A DNA stretch of 5,488 nt from Acidimicrobiales bacterium (GTDB taxonomy: Bacteria > Actinomycetota > Acidimicrobiia > Acidimicrobiales > JABEUL01): the NCBI GenBank assembly GCA_027451605.1, contig DAIDJA010000135.1, forward strand, positions 1-5,488, read 5' to 3'. Every line of letters begins with the position of its first letter. The stretch's first letter is position 1. The notes beneath the pieces are model-generated. The model saw nothing but the letters and a program-made list of their open reading frames with translations, was not told the origin of the DNA and ran no database searches. Position numbers and translations under genes: made by a program. Shown here in pieces: positions 1 to 5,481 of the stretch.

Positions 1-569
1 TAGGAGGATATTACGTGTCTGATTTTACCAATTTCGCCCGGAGGTAACATTCCGGTAAAATATGACATCGCCGAATAGATTATTGGTTCGTTAATGGTAA
101 CCCAGCAATTGCAATATTTTCCGAATCTTGAAACGGCAAATCGCGTCCAAGCTATGAAATGGTTCAAAAAAGCCGAGTCTAACCAGGGATTTGAACCGAA
201 GTAGTGAGGTGTAGTAAAATGCACAAGTGTGACTACGGGCGTCATTCCTCGATTTATTATTGCCTTTAGGATTTCTTCGTAGCGCAGAATCGCGTTTTCG
301 TCAGAATCGTTCGCCTTTGGAAAGCACCTTGCCCATTCGATTGACAGCCTAAAAGTATTAACCCCCGTCGTAACCGCTAAGTCTAATATTTCTTCGTTTG
401 AGTTCCAGAAATCGATTGCGATTCCGGAAGGTTCGACTTTGCCGAGGGATTCCCATTCGATCCAATTATTCGCCGGTTCTCCCGGCCCGTTGTATCCTCC
501 TTCTATTTGAAATCCCGCCGATGCGAGTCCGAATTTAAAGTCTTGTGGGGGATTTACTAAAGTTTCCAT
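1..569 (-). CDS. Family 1 glycoside hydrolase (beta-glucosidase-like), N-terminal part, cut by window edge
   Basis: About 189 residues are visible before the frame runs off the left edge, out of the usual 400-480. The fold starts at once, with FKFGLASAGFQIEGG at residues 11-25, the GH1 N-terminal signature. Q21, H117 (in LVHFTTP), N160 and E161 (in TINEP) match the glycone-binding Gln, His and Asn and the acid/base Glu of GH1 enzymes. The catalytic nucleophile (T/VENG motif) would lie in the missing C-terminal half. There is no signal peptide, so the enzyme is probably cytoplasmic and hydrolyses imported beta-glycosides; the sugar specificity cannot be read from this fragment. The ATG at 569-567 is the only reasonable start, because an in-frame TGA lies two codons upstream. 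No Shine-Dalgarno precedes it, and a TAAAAT box ends six bases before it, suggesting a leaderless message. The GEPANNW segment near residue 30 looks familiar from actinobacterial GH1 proteins (from memory). The gene is divergent from the hydrolase at 847. Confidence 0.93.
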   Translation of the reverse strand, partial: METLVNPPQDFKFGLASAGFQIEGGYNGPGEPANNWIEWESLGKVEPSGIAIDFWNSNEEILDLAVTTGVNTFRLSIEWARCFPKANDSDENAILRYEEILKAIINRGMTPVVTLVHFTTPHYFGSNPWLDSAFLNHFIAWTRFAVSRFGKYCNCWVTINEPIIYSAMSYFTGMLPPGEIGKIRHVISS

Positions 570-575
570 TTGTCA

Positions 576-581
576 ATTTTA
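576..581 (-). promoter_or_regulatory. Candidate -10 box for a leaderless GH1 transcript
   Basis: On the minus strand TAAAAT (five of six bases of TATAAT) is followed by exactly six bases and then the ATG. This would place the transcription start on or next to the start codon. The -35 position holds only GCAAAA, so the case is weak. An alternative lies further upstream on the same strand: TAGACA (667-662), 19 bases, TACAAT (642-637), giving a leader of about 60 nt. Confidence 0.35.
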
Positions 582-741
582 ATCCAAGCATTAATCCCTT
601 TTGCTCACCATATTCTCCTAAAAGGTATTTAGACCTATTGTACGGGGTCCAATTACAGTCATGTCTATGACAAATTCCGTAACTTCTCAATTTATTTTTT
701 AGCAAAAAGGACAACGATAGTTGCACAATGTTTGGATTAAA
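578..741. repeat. Widely spaced 10-bp inverted repeat in the divergent intergenic region
   Basis: TTTAATCCAA at 578-587 is the exact reverse complement of TTGGATTAAA at 732-741. The left arm overlaps the candidate -10 box of the GH1 gene. The arms are about 145 bases apart, so this would be paired protein-binding sites rather than an RNA hairpin. It may also be chance in AT-rich DNA. Confidence 0.25.
658..671. promoter_or_regulatory. Small dyad, possible operator
   Basis: GTCAT, four bases (GTCT), then ATGAC form a perfect 5-bp inverted repeat midway between the two divergent genes. It overlaps the alternative GH1 -35 element (TAGACA, 667-662). A repressor site is conceivable for a glycosidase gene, but no regulator gene is visible and the dyad is short. 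Confidence 0.2.
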
Positions 742-811
742 GACAGAGCGCCTACTTATAAGCTGAAAGGGCGATTAAGGATCCAAGTTCGAAATTTTTA
801 AAATGGCATTC

Positions 812-840
812 TTGACAATTTGGTAAAAATGGATAATAAT
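812..840 (+). promoter_or_regulatory. Sigma-70-type promoter of the hydrolase-racemase operon
   Basis: A perfect -35 TTGACA (812-817) is followed by an ideal 17-base spacer and AATAAT (835-840) as the -10. Overlapping alternatives GATAAT (832-837) and TAATTT (837-842) have worse spacing (14 and 19). The -10 ends six bases before the ATG at 847, so transcription should start at or beside the start codon and give a leaderless message. This is the strongest promoter candidate in the window. Confidence 0.6.
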
Positions 841-846
841 TTTTAA

Positions 847-1695
847 ATGGTAAGAATTAAAACTGTGAATGCTGAACTTGAAGTAGAGACATACGGTCGA
901 AGGGATGACCCCCCTATGTTGTTGATTGAGGGACTTGGGGGCCAGTTGATAAGCTGGAATGAAAAATTTGTAAGGCTTTTGTCCGCAAGAAAGTTTTTTG
1001 TAATTCGGTTCGACAATCGAGACAGCGGATTATCCACAAAATTTGAAAATAAAGGCAATAACGAAGATAAATATACGATAGCCGACATGGCAGATGATGC
1101 GAGTCAGCTGTTGGACAGACTGGGAATAACACAGTCACATGTTGTCGGGATATCGATGGGTGGAATGATAGCTCAAAGTTTGGCGATAAGGCATCCGAAC
1201 CAGGTGATGTCTCTCTGTTCGATCATGTCAACCACCGGAGAAAAAGGGGTAGGTATGCCGAACGAAAAGGGTTATAGCGTGCTTTCACTCGTTCCTCCGA
1301 CAAATCGTGAAGAGGCAATTGAATACAAGGTCAATACTTCCCGAATCATATCGTCACCCGGTTATGAATTTGATGAGGAGTATCATTATGATCTGGCTGC
1401 CCGCGAATATGATCGTTCCTATGATCCCGATTCGGTAGTTCGTCAGTTAGTTGCGATTTTGTCCAGTAACGACAGAACCGAAGATTTAAAAAAGTTAAAT
1501 GTTCCCACCGCCGTTATTCATGGCAATTTCGATCCGCTCATAGATGTGTCAGGAGGTATGGCTACATCCCAAGCGATAAAGGACTCAACACTCCATATCA
1601 TGGAGGGGATGGGTCATGATATCCCTCAGGCACTGTGGAGCCAAATTGTTGATATTATTGTTGACAACGCGAATCGGGCAAATGATTGCAGATAA
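847..1695 (+). CDS. Alpha/beta-fold hydrolase (RdmC/esterase-like)
   Basis: This is a 282-residue single-domain alpha/beta hydrolase of normal length for the family. An oxyanion-hole region EGLGGQ lies near residues 28-33, and FDNRDSGLST (55-64) is typical of the branch that includes the anthracycline methylesterase RdmC. The nucleophile elbow GISMGG has Ser103. Asp229 in GNFDPLID and His257 in GMGHDIP complete the catalytic triad, so the enzyme should be active. A variable cap domain spans about 130-210. There is no signal peptide or membrane segment, so it is cytoplasmic. The substrate is unknown: a small ester, lactone or possibly a thioester. The ATG is fixed by an in-frame TAA directly upstream, and no Shine-Dalgarno is present, which fits leaderless initiation. 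The racemase gene follows after 34 bases on the same strand, so the two are probably co-transcribed and may act on the same branched or lipid-derived compounds; that link is inference. Confidence 0.92.
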   Translation: MVRIKTVNAELEVETYGRRDDPPMLLIEGLGGQLISWNEKFVRLLSARKFFVIRFDNRDSGLSTKFENKGNNEDKYTIADMADDASQLLDRLGITQSHVVGISMGGMIAQSLAIRHPNQVMSLCSIMSTTGEKGVGMPNEKGYSVLSLVPPTNREEAIEYKVNTSRIISSPGYEFDEEYHYDLAAREYDRSYDPDSVVRQLVAILSSNDRTEDLKKLNVPTAVIHGNFDPLIDVSGGMATSQAIKDSTLHIMEGMGHDIPQALWSQIVDIIVDNANRANDCR

Positions 1696-1721
1696 AATTT
1701 ATAATCTCATTAATTGATTGC

Positions 1722-1726
1722 AGGTG
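1722..1726 (+). promoter_or_regulatory. Ribosome binding site supporting the ATG start at 1730
   Basis: AGGTG lies three bases before the ATG at 1730. It argues against the in-frame TTG at 1718 and GTG at 1724, which it would overlap or follow. The spacing is somewhat tight. Confidence 0.45.
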
Positions 1727-1729
1727 TTT

Positions 1730-2917
1730 ATGTTTGAAGAGTTAACCAATGAAGCTTCGGGCCCGTTGACAGGTTATACAGTCATAGAGATCGCCGGGAT
1801 CGGACCGGCACCATTTGCGTGTATGATCCTGGCTGATTTGGGTGCCACCGTTATCAGGGTTGACAGGGCGTCTGCGGTTTCTTCAAATACCGATGACGGA
1901 GCCGATACGGTTAACATGGCAAAGTCAGATGTATTAAACAGAAACAAGTATTCGATAGGCGTCGATTTAAAAAGCCCAAAAGGGATCCAAGTAGTGCTTC
2001 GCTTGGTTGAATCGGCGGATGTTTTGATCGAGGGCTTCAGGCCAAATGTTGCCGAAAAACTTGGTATCGGACCTGAAGATTGTTCTAAGGTTAATAAAAA
2101 ATTGGTATACGGGAGGATGACCGGCTGGGGTCAGACCGGACCCATGTCAAATGTAGCCGGACATGACATTAATTACATAGCATTGTCGGGCGTCTTATCG
2201 GCGATCGGGAGAAAAGACGAGCCGCCTGTACCTCCTTTAAATTTAGTCGGAGATTTCGGCGGGGGAGGTATGTATTTAGTCGTTGGCGTGCTTGCCGCGC
2301 TTTTGGAAGCTCAGAGATCCGGTAGGGGTCAGGTGGTAGATGCGGCGATGGTTGACGGAGCTGCAATATTGGCATCAATGATATTTGGGATGAAGGCGTC
2401 AGGTTTTTGGACAGAGAACAAGGGGGAAAATTTGATTGATACAGGAGCTCATTTCTATGAAGTATATGAAACCAAAGACGGTAAGTATATTTCGATCGGA
2501 GCAATTGAGCCGCAGTTTTACGCCGAGTTTTTGAGACTGGGTGAAATTGAAGATCCGGATTTCAACAGACAGTGGGACAGGCAAAATTGGCCAAACTTAA
2601 AGGAAAAATTAAAACAAATAGTTCTTACCAAGACCCAACAGGAGTGGATGGATCGATTTGAAGGTAGTGATGCCTGCGTTGCACCGGTATTGACTATGGA
2701 AGAGGCTCGTTTTCATGAGCACAATCAAAGTAGAAATACCTTTATCGAAGTTGACGGAGTATTACAGCCGGCACCCGGTCCCAGATTTTCAAAAAATACC
2801 TTAAAGACTCCCCATCCCCCGGTTATGCCCGGAGCTCATTCCAGGCAAGTACTGCAGTGTTTAAATTATTCGAGCGATGAGATCAAAGACCTGTTTGAAA
2901 ACCAGGCGGTAAAGTAA
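1730..2917 (+). CDS. mcr: Alpha-methylacyl-CoA racemase (CaiB/BaiF family III CoA-transferase fold)
   Basis: The 395-residue product should interconvert (2R)- and (2S)-methylacyl-CoA, a step needed before beta-oxidation of methyl-branched acids such as pristanic acid or sterol side chains. The N-terminus has the GPL-G-VIEIAGIGPAPF region, and the CoA-binding fold follows. All residues important in the Mycobacterium tuberculosis enzyme have counterparts: R104 in EGFRPN, the catalytic pair H145 in GHDINYI and D175 in GDFGGG, and E260 in GAIEPQF. The GHDINY motif favours racemase over a true CoA transferase. Length is normal (about 360-400). Numbering is from the ATG at 1730; an in-frame TTG at 1718 would add four residues, but AGGTG just before the ATG favours the shorter form. 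The hydrolase gene ends 34 bases upstream, and a hairpin plus an intrinsic terminator follow, so this is the last gene of the unit. The protein is cytoplasmic, with no membrane segments. Confidence 0.92.
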   Translation: MFEELTNEASGPLTGYTVIEIAGIGPAPFACMILADLGATVIRVDRASAVSSNTDDGADTVNMAKSDVLNRNKYSIGVDLKSPKGIQVVLRLVESADVLIEGFRPNVAEKLGIGPEDCSKVNKKLVYGRMTGWGQTGPMSNVAGHDINYIALSGVLSAIGRKDEPPVPPLNLVGDFGGGGMYLVVGVLAALLEAQRSGRGQVVDAAMVDGAAILASMIFGMKASGFWTENKGENLIDTGAHFYEVYETKDGKYISIGAIEPQFYAEFLRLGEIEDPDFNRQWDRQNWPNLKEKLKQIVLTKTQQEWMDRFEGSDACVAPVLTMEEARFHEHNQSRNTFIEVDGVLQPAPGPRFSKNTLKTPHPPVMPGAHSRQVLQCLNYSSDEIKDLFENQAVK

Positions 2918-2923
2918 AAGCGG

Positions 2924-2940
2924 ACCTTTGGCTCAAAGGT
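2924..2940 (+). other. Perfect hairpin just after the racemase gene
   Basis: ACCTTTG (2924-2930) and CAAAGGT (2934-2940) form a perfect 7-bp stem closed by a 3-base loop, seven bases after the stop codon. Only TTAA follows it, not a T tract, so alone it is a poor terminator. It may protect the 3' end of the mRNA or assist the terminator at 2956-2980. Confidence 0.5.
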
Positions 2941-2955
2941 TTAACTATATGATTG

Positions 2956-2980
2956 AGTCGGCCTTCTCCGATTATTTTTT
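2956..2980 (+). terminator. Intrinsic terminator of the hydrolase-racemase operon
   Basis: AGTCGG (2956-2961) pairs with CCGATT (2968-2973), with one G-U pair, around a 6-base loop CCTTCT. One A and then six T residues (2975-2980) follow. The stem is short but its inner pairs are GC-rich, and the T tract is placed as in rho-independent terminators. It separates the catabolic unit from rimO. Confidence 0.6.
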
Positions 2981-3040
2981 AAAGGCGATTTTAAATTTGA
3001 TTTTCGGGAGTTACGATTCGTCTGCTATTCCGACAACTCC

Positions 3041-3049
3041 TGTTAAAAT
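3041..3049 (+). promoter_or_regulatory. Extended -10 promoter candidate for rimO
   Basis: TGT directly before TAAAAT (3044-3049) forms an extended -10 element. The -35 position has no good match (TCTGCT), which an extended -10 can compensate for. The expected transcription start near 3056-3058 would leave a leader of only a few bases before the GTG at 3061. Confidence 0.4.
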
Positions 3050-3060
3050 ATACGACTATC

Positions 3061-4455
3061 GTGAATAAATCACCCGCTACCTCTGCGAATCCGAAGCCGA
3101 TTGATTCGCCCCCGCAATCTTATTGGGTCGAAACTCTCGGTTGCCCTAAAAATCAAGTTGACTCCGAGAAAATTGAGTCCGGCTTCAGGAGTGCCGGCCT
3201 TAAAAAAGCAGGCTCCGCTTCACAAGCTGATTTGATTGTAGTTAACACCTGTGCTTTTATCCAAGAGGCCAGAGAAGAGTCAATCGATGTCATATTTGAA
3301 ATGGTGGAACAAAAGAAGTCGGGATCCAAGATCGCGGTAACCGGCTGCATGGCCGAGCGATATACTAAAGAATTGCGGTCTGAGCTTAAAGAGGTTGATC
3401 TTGTGGGAGGATTTGGAACCGATATTTTAAAAGTTCTCGAAACCAATCATTCGGCTTCAAAAATTGGAATTTCCAAAATAGCAAAACTTCCCAAGCTTGA
3501 CCTATTAAATTTAACGAGGGTTGATTTGAAACCTAAACAGCCTTGGGCTTACATTAAAGTAGCCGAAGGGTGCGATAAAAATTGCGGGTTTTGTGCCATA
3601 CCTTCGTTTCGGGGACGCCAGGTTTCAAGGACGCCTGAAGCAATTTTCGATGAGATTTCACGCCTTAAAATCAAAGAGGCAATATTGGTGGCCCAAGACA
3701 TTGGTTCTTATGGCAAAGATCTTGAAGGGGACAAAGCAAATAATTATAACTTGAGGCATCTTTATGAGATGATCTCGCAAATGGTGGAATGGGTTCGGGT
3801 ATTTTATATCTATCCAACCAATTTAACCGGTTCTTTAATCGAACTAATGGCCGAGGGCCCTGTTCCATACTTTGATCTATCGCTACAGCATGCATCACCT
3901 GCCGTATTAAGGCGCATGAGAAGATATGGTTCGATGGAGAAATTCTTAGAAAAGATTAATGCCATCAGGACCTTGAATCCGAATGCAGCCTTCAGAACTT
4001 CTTTTCTGATCGGTTATCCGGGAGAAACAGAGGAAGATCAGGATATTCTCCTACAGTTTGTGAGAGAAGCTCGGCTGGACTGGGTAGGGTTTTTTACTTT
4101 TTCAACCGAAAAAGGAACCTTGGCTGAAAGTTTGAGCCATCAGGTTGCACACGAATTGGCCCTTGAACGTTTGCGCGAGGTTAAGGCAGTCCAAGACGAA
4201 ATTACACTTGAGAAACGAAATTCGTTGATTGGTTCGAGACTCACAGCGTTAGCCGACACAAAATCAACGGCAAGATCCTTCAGAGAGGCACCGGATATAG
4301 ACGGATTAATAAAGATTGACGAGCAGATTGAAGACCGGTATGTTAAAACACCTCAGCCATATCGCGGATCCGGTATGGTCACTAAACCGGGCGAGTTCAT
4401 CGAAGTTGAGATAATTGATTCCCAGGGAGTTGATCTTATCGCCAAGAGGCTTTGA
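3061..4455 (+). CDS. rimO: Ribosomal protein S12 (Asp) methylthiotransferase, radical SAM
   Basis: This 464-residue enzyme adds a methylthio group to the conserved aspartate of ribosomal protein S12, using two iron-sulphur clusters and S-adenosylmethionine. The N-terminal UPF0004/MTTase domain supplies C28 (TLGCPKNQVDSE), C64 (NTC) and C96 (TGC) for one cluster. The radical SAM motif CxxxCxxC is C171, C175 and C178. Further RimO-type hallmarks are LVAQDIGSYG (209-218), LSLQHAS (273-279) and FLIGYPGETEE (315-325). A C-terminal TRAM domain spans about 390-462; the REAPDIDG segment favours RimO over the tRNA enzyme MiaB. About 20 Ser/Pro-rich residues precede the conserved core. The GTG is the first usable start: a TGA at 2998 bounds the frame and no ATG, GTG or TTG lies between. 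No Shine-Dalgarno is seen. The gene has its own promoter candidate and follows a terminator, so it is probably transcribed separately from the racemase unit. Confidence 0.95.
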   Translation: MNKSPATSANPKPIDSPPQSYWVETLGCPKNQVDSEKIESGFRSAGLKKAGSASQADLIVVNTCAFIQEAREESIDVIFEMVEQKKSGSKIAVTGCMAERYTKELRSELKEVDLVGGFGTDILKVLETNHSASKIGISKIAKLPKLDLLNLTRVDLKPKQPWAYIKVAEGCDKNCGFCAIPSFRGRQVSRTPEAIFDEISRLKIKEAILVAQDIGSYGKDLEGDKANNYNLRHLYEMISQMVEWVRVFYIYPTNLTGSLIELMAEGPVPYFDLSLQHASPAVLRRMRRYGSMEKFLEKINAIRTLNPNAAFRTSFLIGYPGETEEDQDILLQFVREARLDWVGFFTFSTEKGTLAESLSHQVAHELALERLREVKAVQDEITLEKRNSLIGSRLTALADTKSTARSFREAPDIDGLIKIDEQIEDRYVKTPQPYRGSGMVTKPGEFIEVEIIDSQGVDLIAKRL

Positions 4456-4488
4456 ATCCAAGTCTTAAAGGATTTTGGATTTTCAAAG
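4450..4488 (+). other. 12-bp hairpin spanning the rimO stop codon
   Basis: CTTTGAATCCAA (4450-4461) pairs with TTGGATT-TT-CAAAG (4475-4488). The stem has 12 base pairs with a two-base TT bulge and a 13-base loop. The TGA stop (4453-4455) is inside the left arm. No T tract follows, so it is not a classical terminator; it could stabilise or process the 3' end, or attenuate read-through into pgsA. Confidence 0.5.
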
Positions 4489-4602
4489 CAATCTCAGAGA
4501 AAATATTTGAAAAAGCGAACTGCATTTTAACGGGCTGTATTTTTCCGAACTTACTAAATGTACGGCAATCGAATGAACCTGTCCGGGTAGATTGGTAACC
4601 GC

Positions 4603-4623
4603 ATGAAATATGGTGAATTTCAT
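4603..4623 (+). other. Hairpin in the rimO-pgsA gap
   Basis: ATGAAAT (4603-4609) and ATTTCAT (4617-4623) form a perfect 7-bp stem around a 7-base loop, ATGGTGA. It is AT-rich and so only moderately stable. A run of five T residues follows at 4641-4645, too far away for a classical terminator. It may belong to a larger structured RNA starting around 4540. Confidence 0.3.
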
Positions 4624-4815
4624 ACTTAAACATGTAAAACTTTTTGGCTATTAATTAGGCCTAAGGCTCACTTGCAAATATGCCTTTTATGCAATCATTT
4701 TTGGATTTATCAACAGTTGTTCATCTGAAATAAAAATATTGTTATTTACTTGAGTTTTTGATAAATATATTTGGACTTTAATTAATTCTCTGTCTGTTTT
4801 AATTTGCGGTACTAG

Positions 4816-4821
4816 TATTAT
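4816..4821 (+). promoter_or_regulatory. Candidate -10 box for pgsA
   Basis: TATTAT lies 12 bases before the TTG at 4834, much as the rimO -10 lies 11 bases before its GTG. No good -35 is found 16-18 bases upstream. An alternative pair is TTGATA (4758-4763) with TTAATT (4782-4787), spacing 18. Confidence 0.3.
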
Positions 4822-4833
4822 TAGAGACTAATA

Positions 4834-5481
4834 TTGACCAATTATTATTTTTTTATCATCAACATTGATCCCAGTGGCTTCTCTATACCAGTGACTTCTT
4901 CATCCGAAAATCTTTCTCATAACACTGCAGGACGAAATTTTGGTCCGACGGCACTGTTAACTCCGGCGAACTTACTTACCCTTCTGCGAATTGTCGCAGC
5001 ACCATTGGTAATTTTTATGATTATCAAATACGATACCAGTTGGATTCTGATGACAATCTGGGCGGTCATATCATTTTCGGACGGACTGGATGGTTATGTT
5101 GCCAGGAAAATGGGAGCTACGCGGTCGGGTGCCTTCTTGGATCCGTTGGCAGATAAATTCGCGGTAATGGGTGCTCTCTTTTCATATGTTTATGTCGGGA
5201 GAATTAATCTCGCGGTGGCGATCCTTATTTTCATCAGAGAAGTAGCTATGAGTATCTACAGGTCGGTAATGGGAAGGCGCGGAGTATCGATACCGGCTAG
5301 GTTTACGGCCAAAGTTAAAACATTCGTCCAAGACTCCGCAATCGGTTTGGCTACGATGCCGATACTTTTAAAATATAATTACGTTATAACTGCCGCCGTT
5401 ATTTTGGCGTTGATACTTACTTTATATACCGGAGTCGAATACATAATAGACGGCATGAAATTCTCCAAGGAGAAGAAATGA
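4834..5481 (+). CDS. pgsA: CDP-diacylglycerol–glycerol-3-phosphate 3-phosphatidyltransferase
   Basis: This integral membrane CDP-alcohol phosphatidyltransferase should make phosphatidylglycerophosphate from CDP-diacylglycerol and glycerol-3-phosphate, the committed step to phosphatidylglycerol and cardiolipin. Numbered from the TTG (215 residues), the signature residues are D83, D86-G87, A90-R91, G99, D103 and D107. Hydrophobic segments lie near 45-64, 68-82, 108-120, 126-140, 168-180 and 184-205. IREV (134-137) and KVKTFVQ (160-166) fit PgsA. The spacer between AR and G99 is seven residues, against eight in the classical motif. The start is uncertain: the first 19 residues come from AT-rich DNA and look unlike the rest. 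GTG at 4891 would give a 196-residue protein closer to the usual length, but neither start has a Shine-Dalgarno. The stop overlaps the next ATG, so translation is probably coupled to the cinA-like gene. Other CDP-alcohol transferases cannot be fully excluded. Confidence 0.88.
   Translation: MTNYYFFIINIDPSGFSIPVTSSSENLSHNTAGRNFGPTALLTPANLLTLLRIVAAPLVIFMIIKYDTSWILMTIWAVISFSDGLDGYVARKMGATRSGAFLDPLADKFAVMGALFSYVYVGRINLAVAILIFIREVAMSIYRSVMGRRGVSIPARFTAKVKTFVQDSAIGLATMPILLKYNYVITAAVILALILTLYTGVEYIIDGMKFSKEKK
5467..5472 (+). promoter_or_regulatory. Ribosome binding site of the cinA-like gene, inside pgsA
   Basis: AAGGAG ends five bases before the ATG at 5478. It is the best Shine-Dalgarno in the window and supports a translated gene starting inside the pgsA stop region. 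Confidence 0.7.

Larger units (their letters stand above)
4456..4833. other. 378-nt AT-rich intergenic stretch with no convincing gene
   Basis: No open frame here has a recognisable product or a good start signal, and no tRNA could be folded. It contains the rimO-stop hairpin, a hairpin at 4603-4623, a 10-bp palindrome TTAGGCCTAA (4655-4664) and a weak AAGGC/GCCTT stem (4663-4686). Its last part, about 4725-4833, is very AT-rich and presumably carries the pgsA promoter. Two short frames, a 48-codon plus-strand one (4452-4598) and a 65-codon minus-strand one (4436-4633), are open but unsupported. In most actinobacteria, from memory, rimO and pgsA lie closer together. Confidence 0.6.

Noticed and set aside
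591..611. Six-codon minus-strand frame (MVSKRD) after an AGGAG, upstream of the GH1 start, as a possible leader peptide
   Set aside because: It is too short to judge. The AGGAG is only three bases from its ATG, and if the GH1 message is leaderless it would not even be transcribed. There is no attenuator structure or regulatory codon run.
535..726. 63-codon minus-strand frame overlapping the GH1 start
   Set aside because: It runs in another frame through the promoter region and into the 5' end of the GH1 gene, matches no family, and the GH1 frame is clearly the coding one.
843..1138. Two overlapping minus-strand frames (81 and 74 codons) opposite the alpha/beta hydrolase
   Set aside because: They are antisense shadows of a gene with an intact catalytic triad, with no start signals or recognisable products.
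2169..2584. Minus-strand frames of 111 and 61 codons opposite the racemase gene
   Set aside because: The plus-strand frame carries all racemase active-site residues; the antisense peptides have low-complexity, non-protein-like composition.
3153..3898. Minus-strand frames of 97 and 75 codons opposite rimO
   Set aside because: They are shadows of rimO, whose cluster-binding cysteines and TRAM domain are intact on the plus strand.
4436..4633. 65-codon minus-strand frame across the rimO end and the following gap
   Set aside because: No Shine-Dalgarno or clear promoter precedes its ATG, it overlaps the 3' end of rimO, and the peptide shows no known motif.
4540..4640. Possible tRNA in the rimO-pgsA gap
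   Set aside because: GGTAACC and GAATGAACC fragments recall tRNA arms, but no cloverleaf with acceptor, anticodon and T arms can be assembled.
4456..4833. LexA/SOS box ahead of the pgsA-cinA(-recA) region
   Set aside because: Single GAAC and GTTC fragments occur, but no GAAC-N4-GTTC type palindrome is present.
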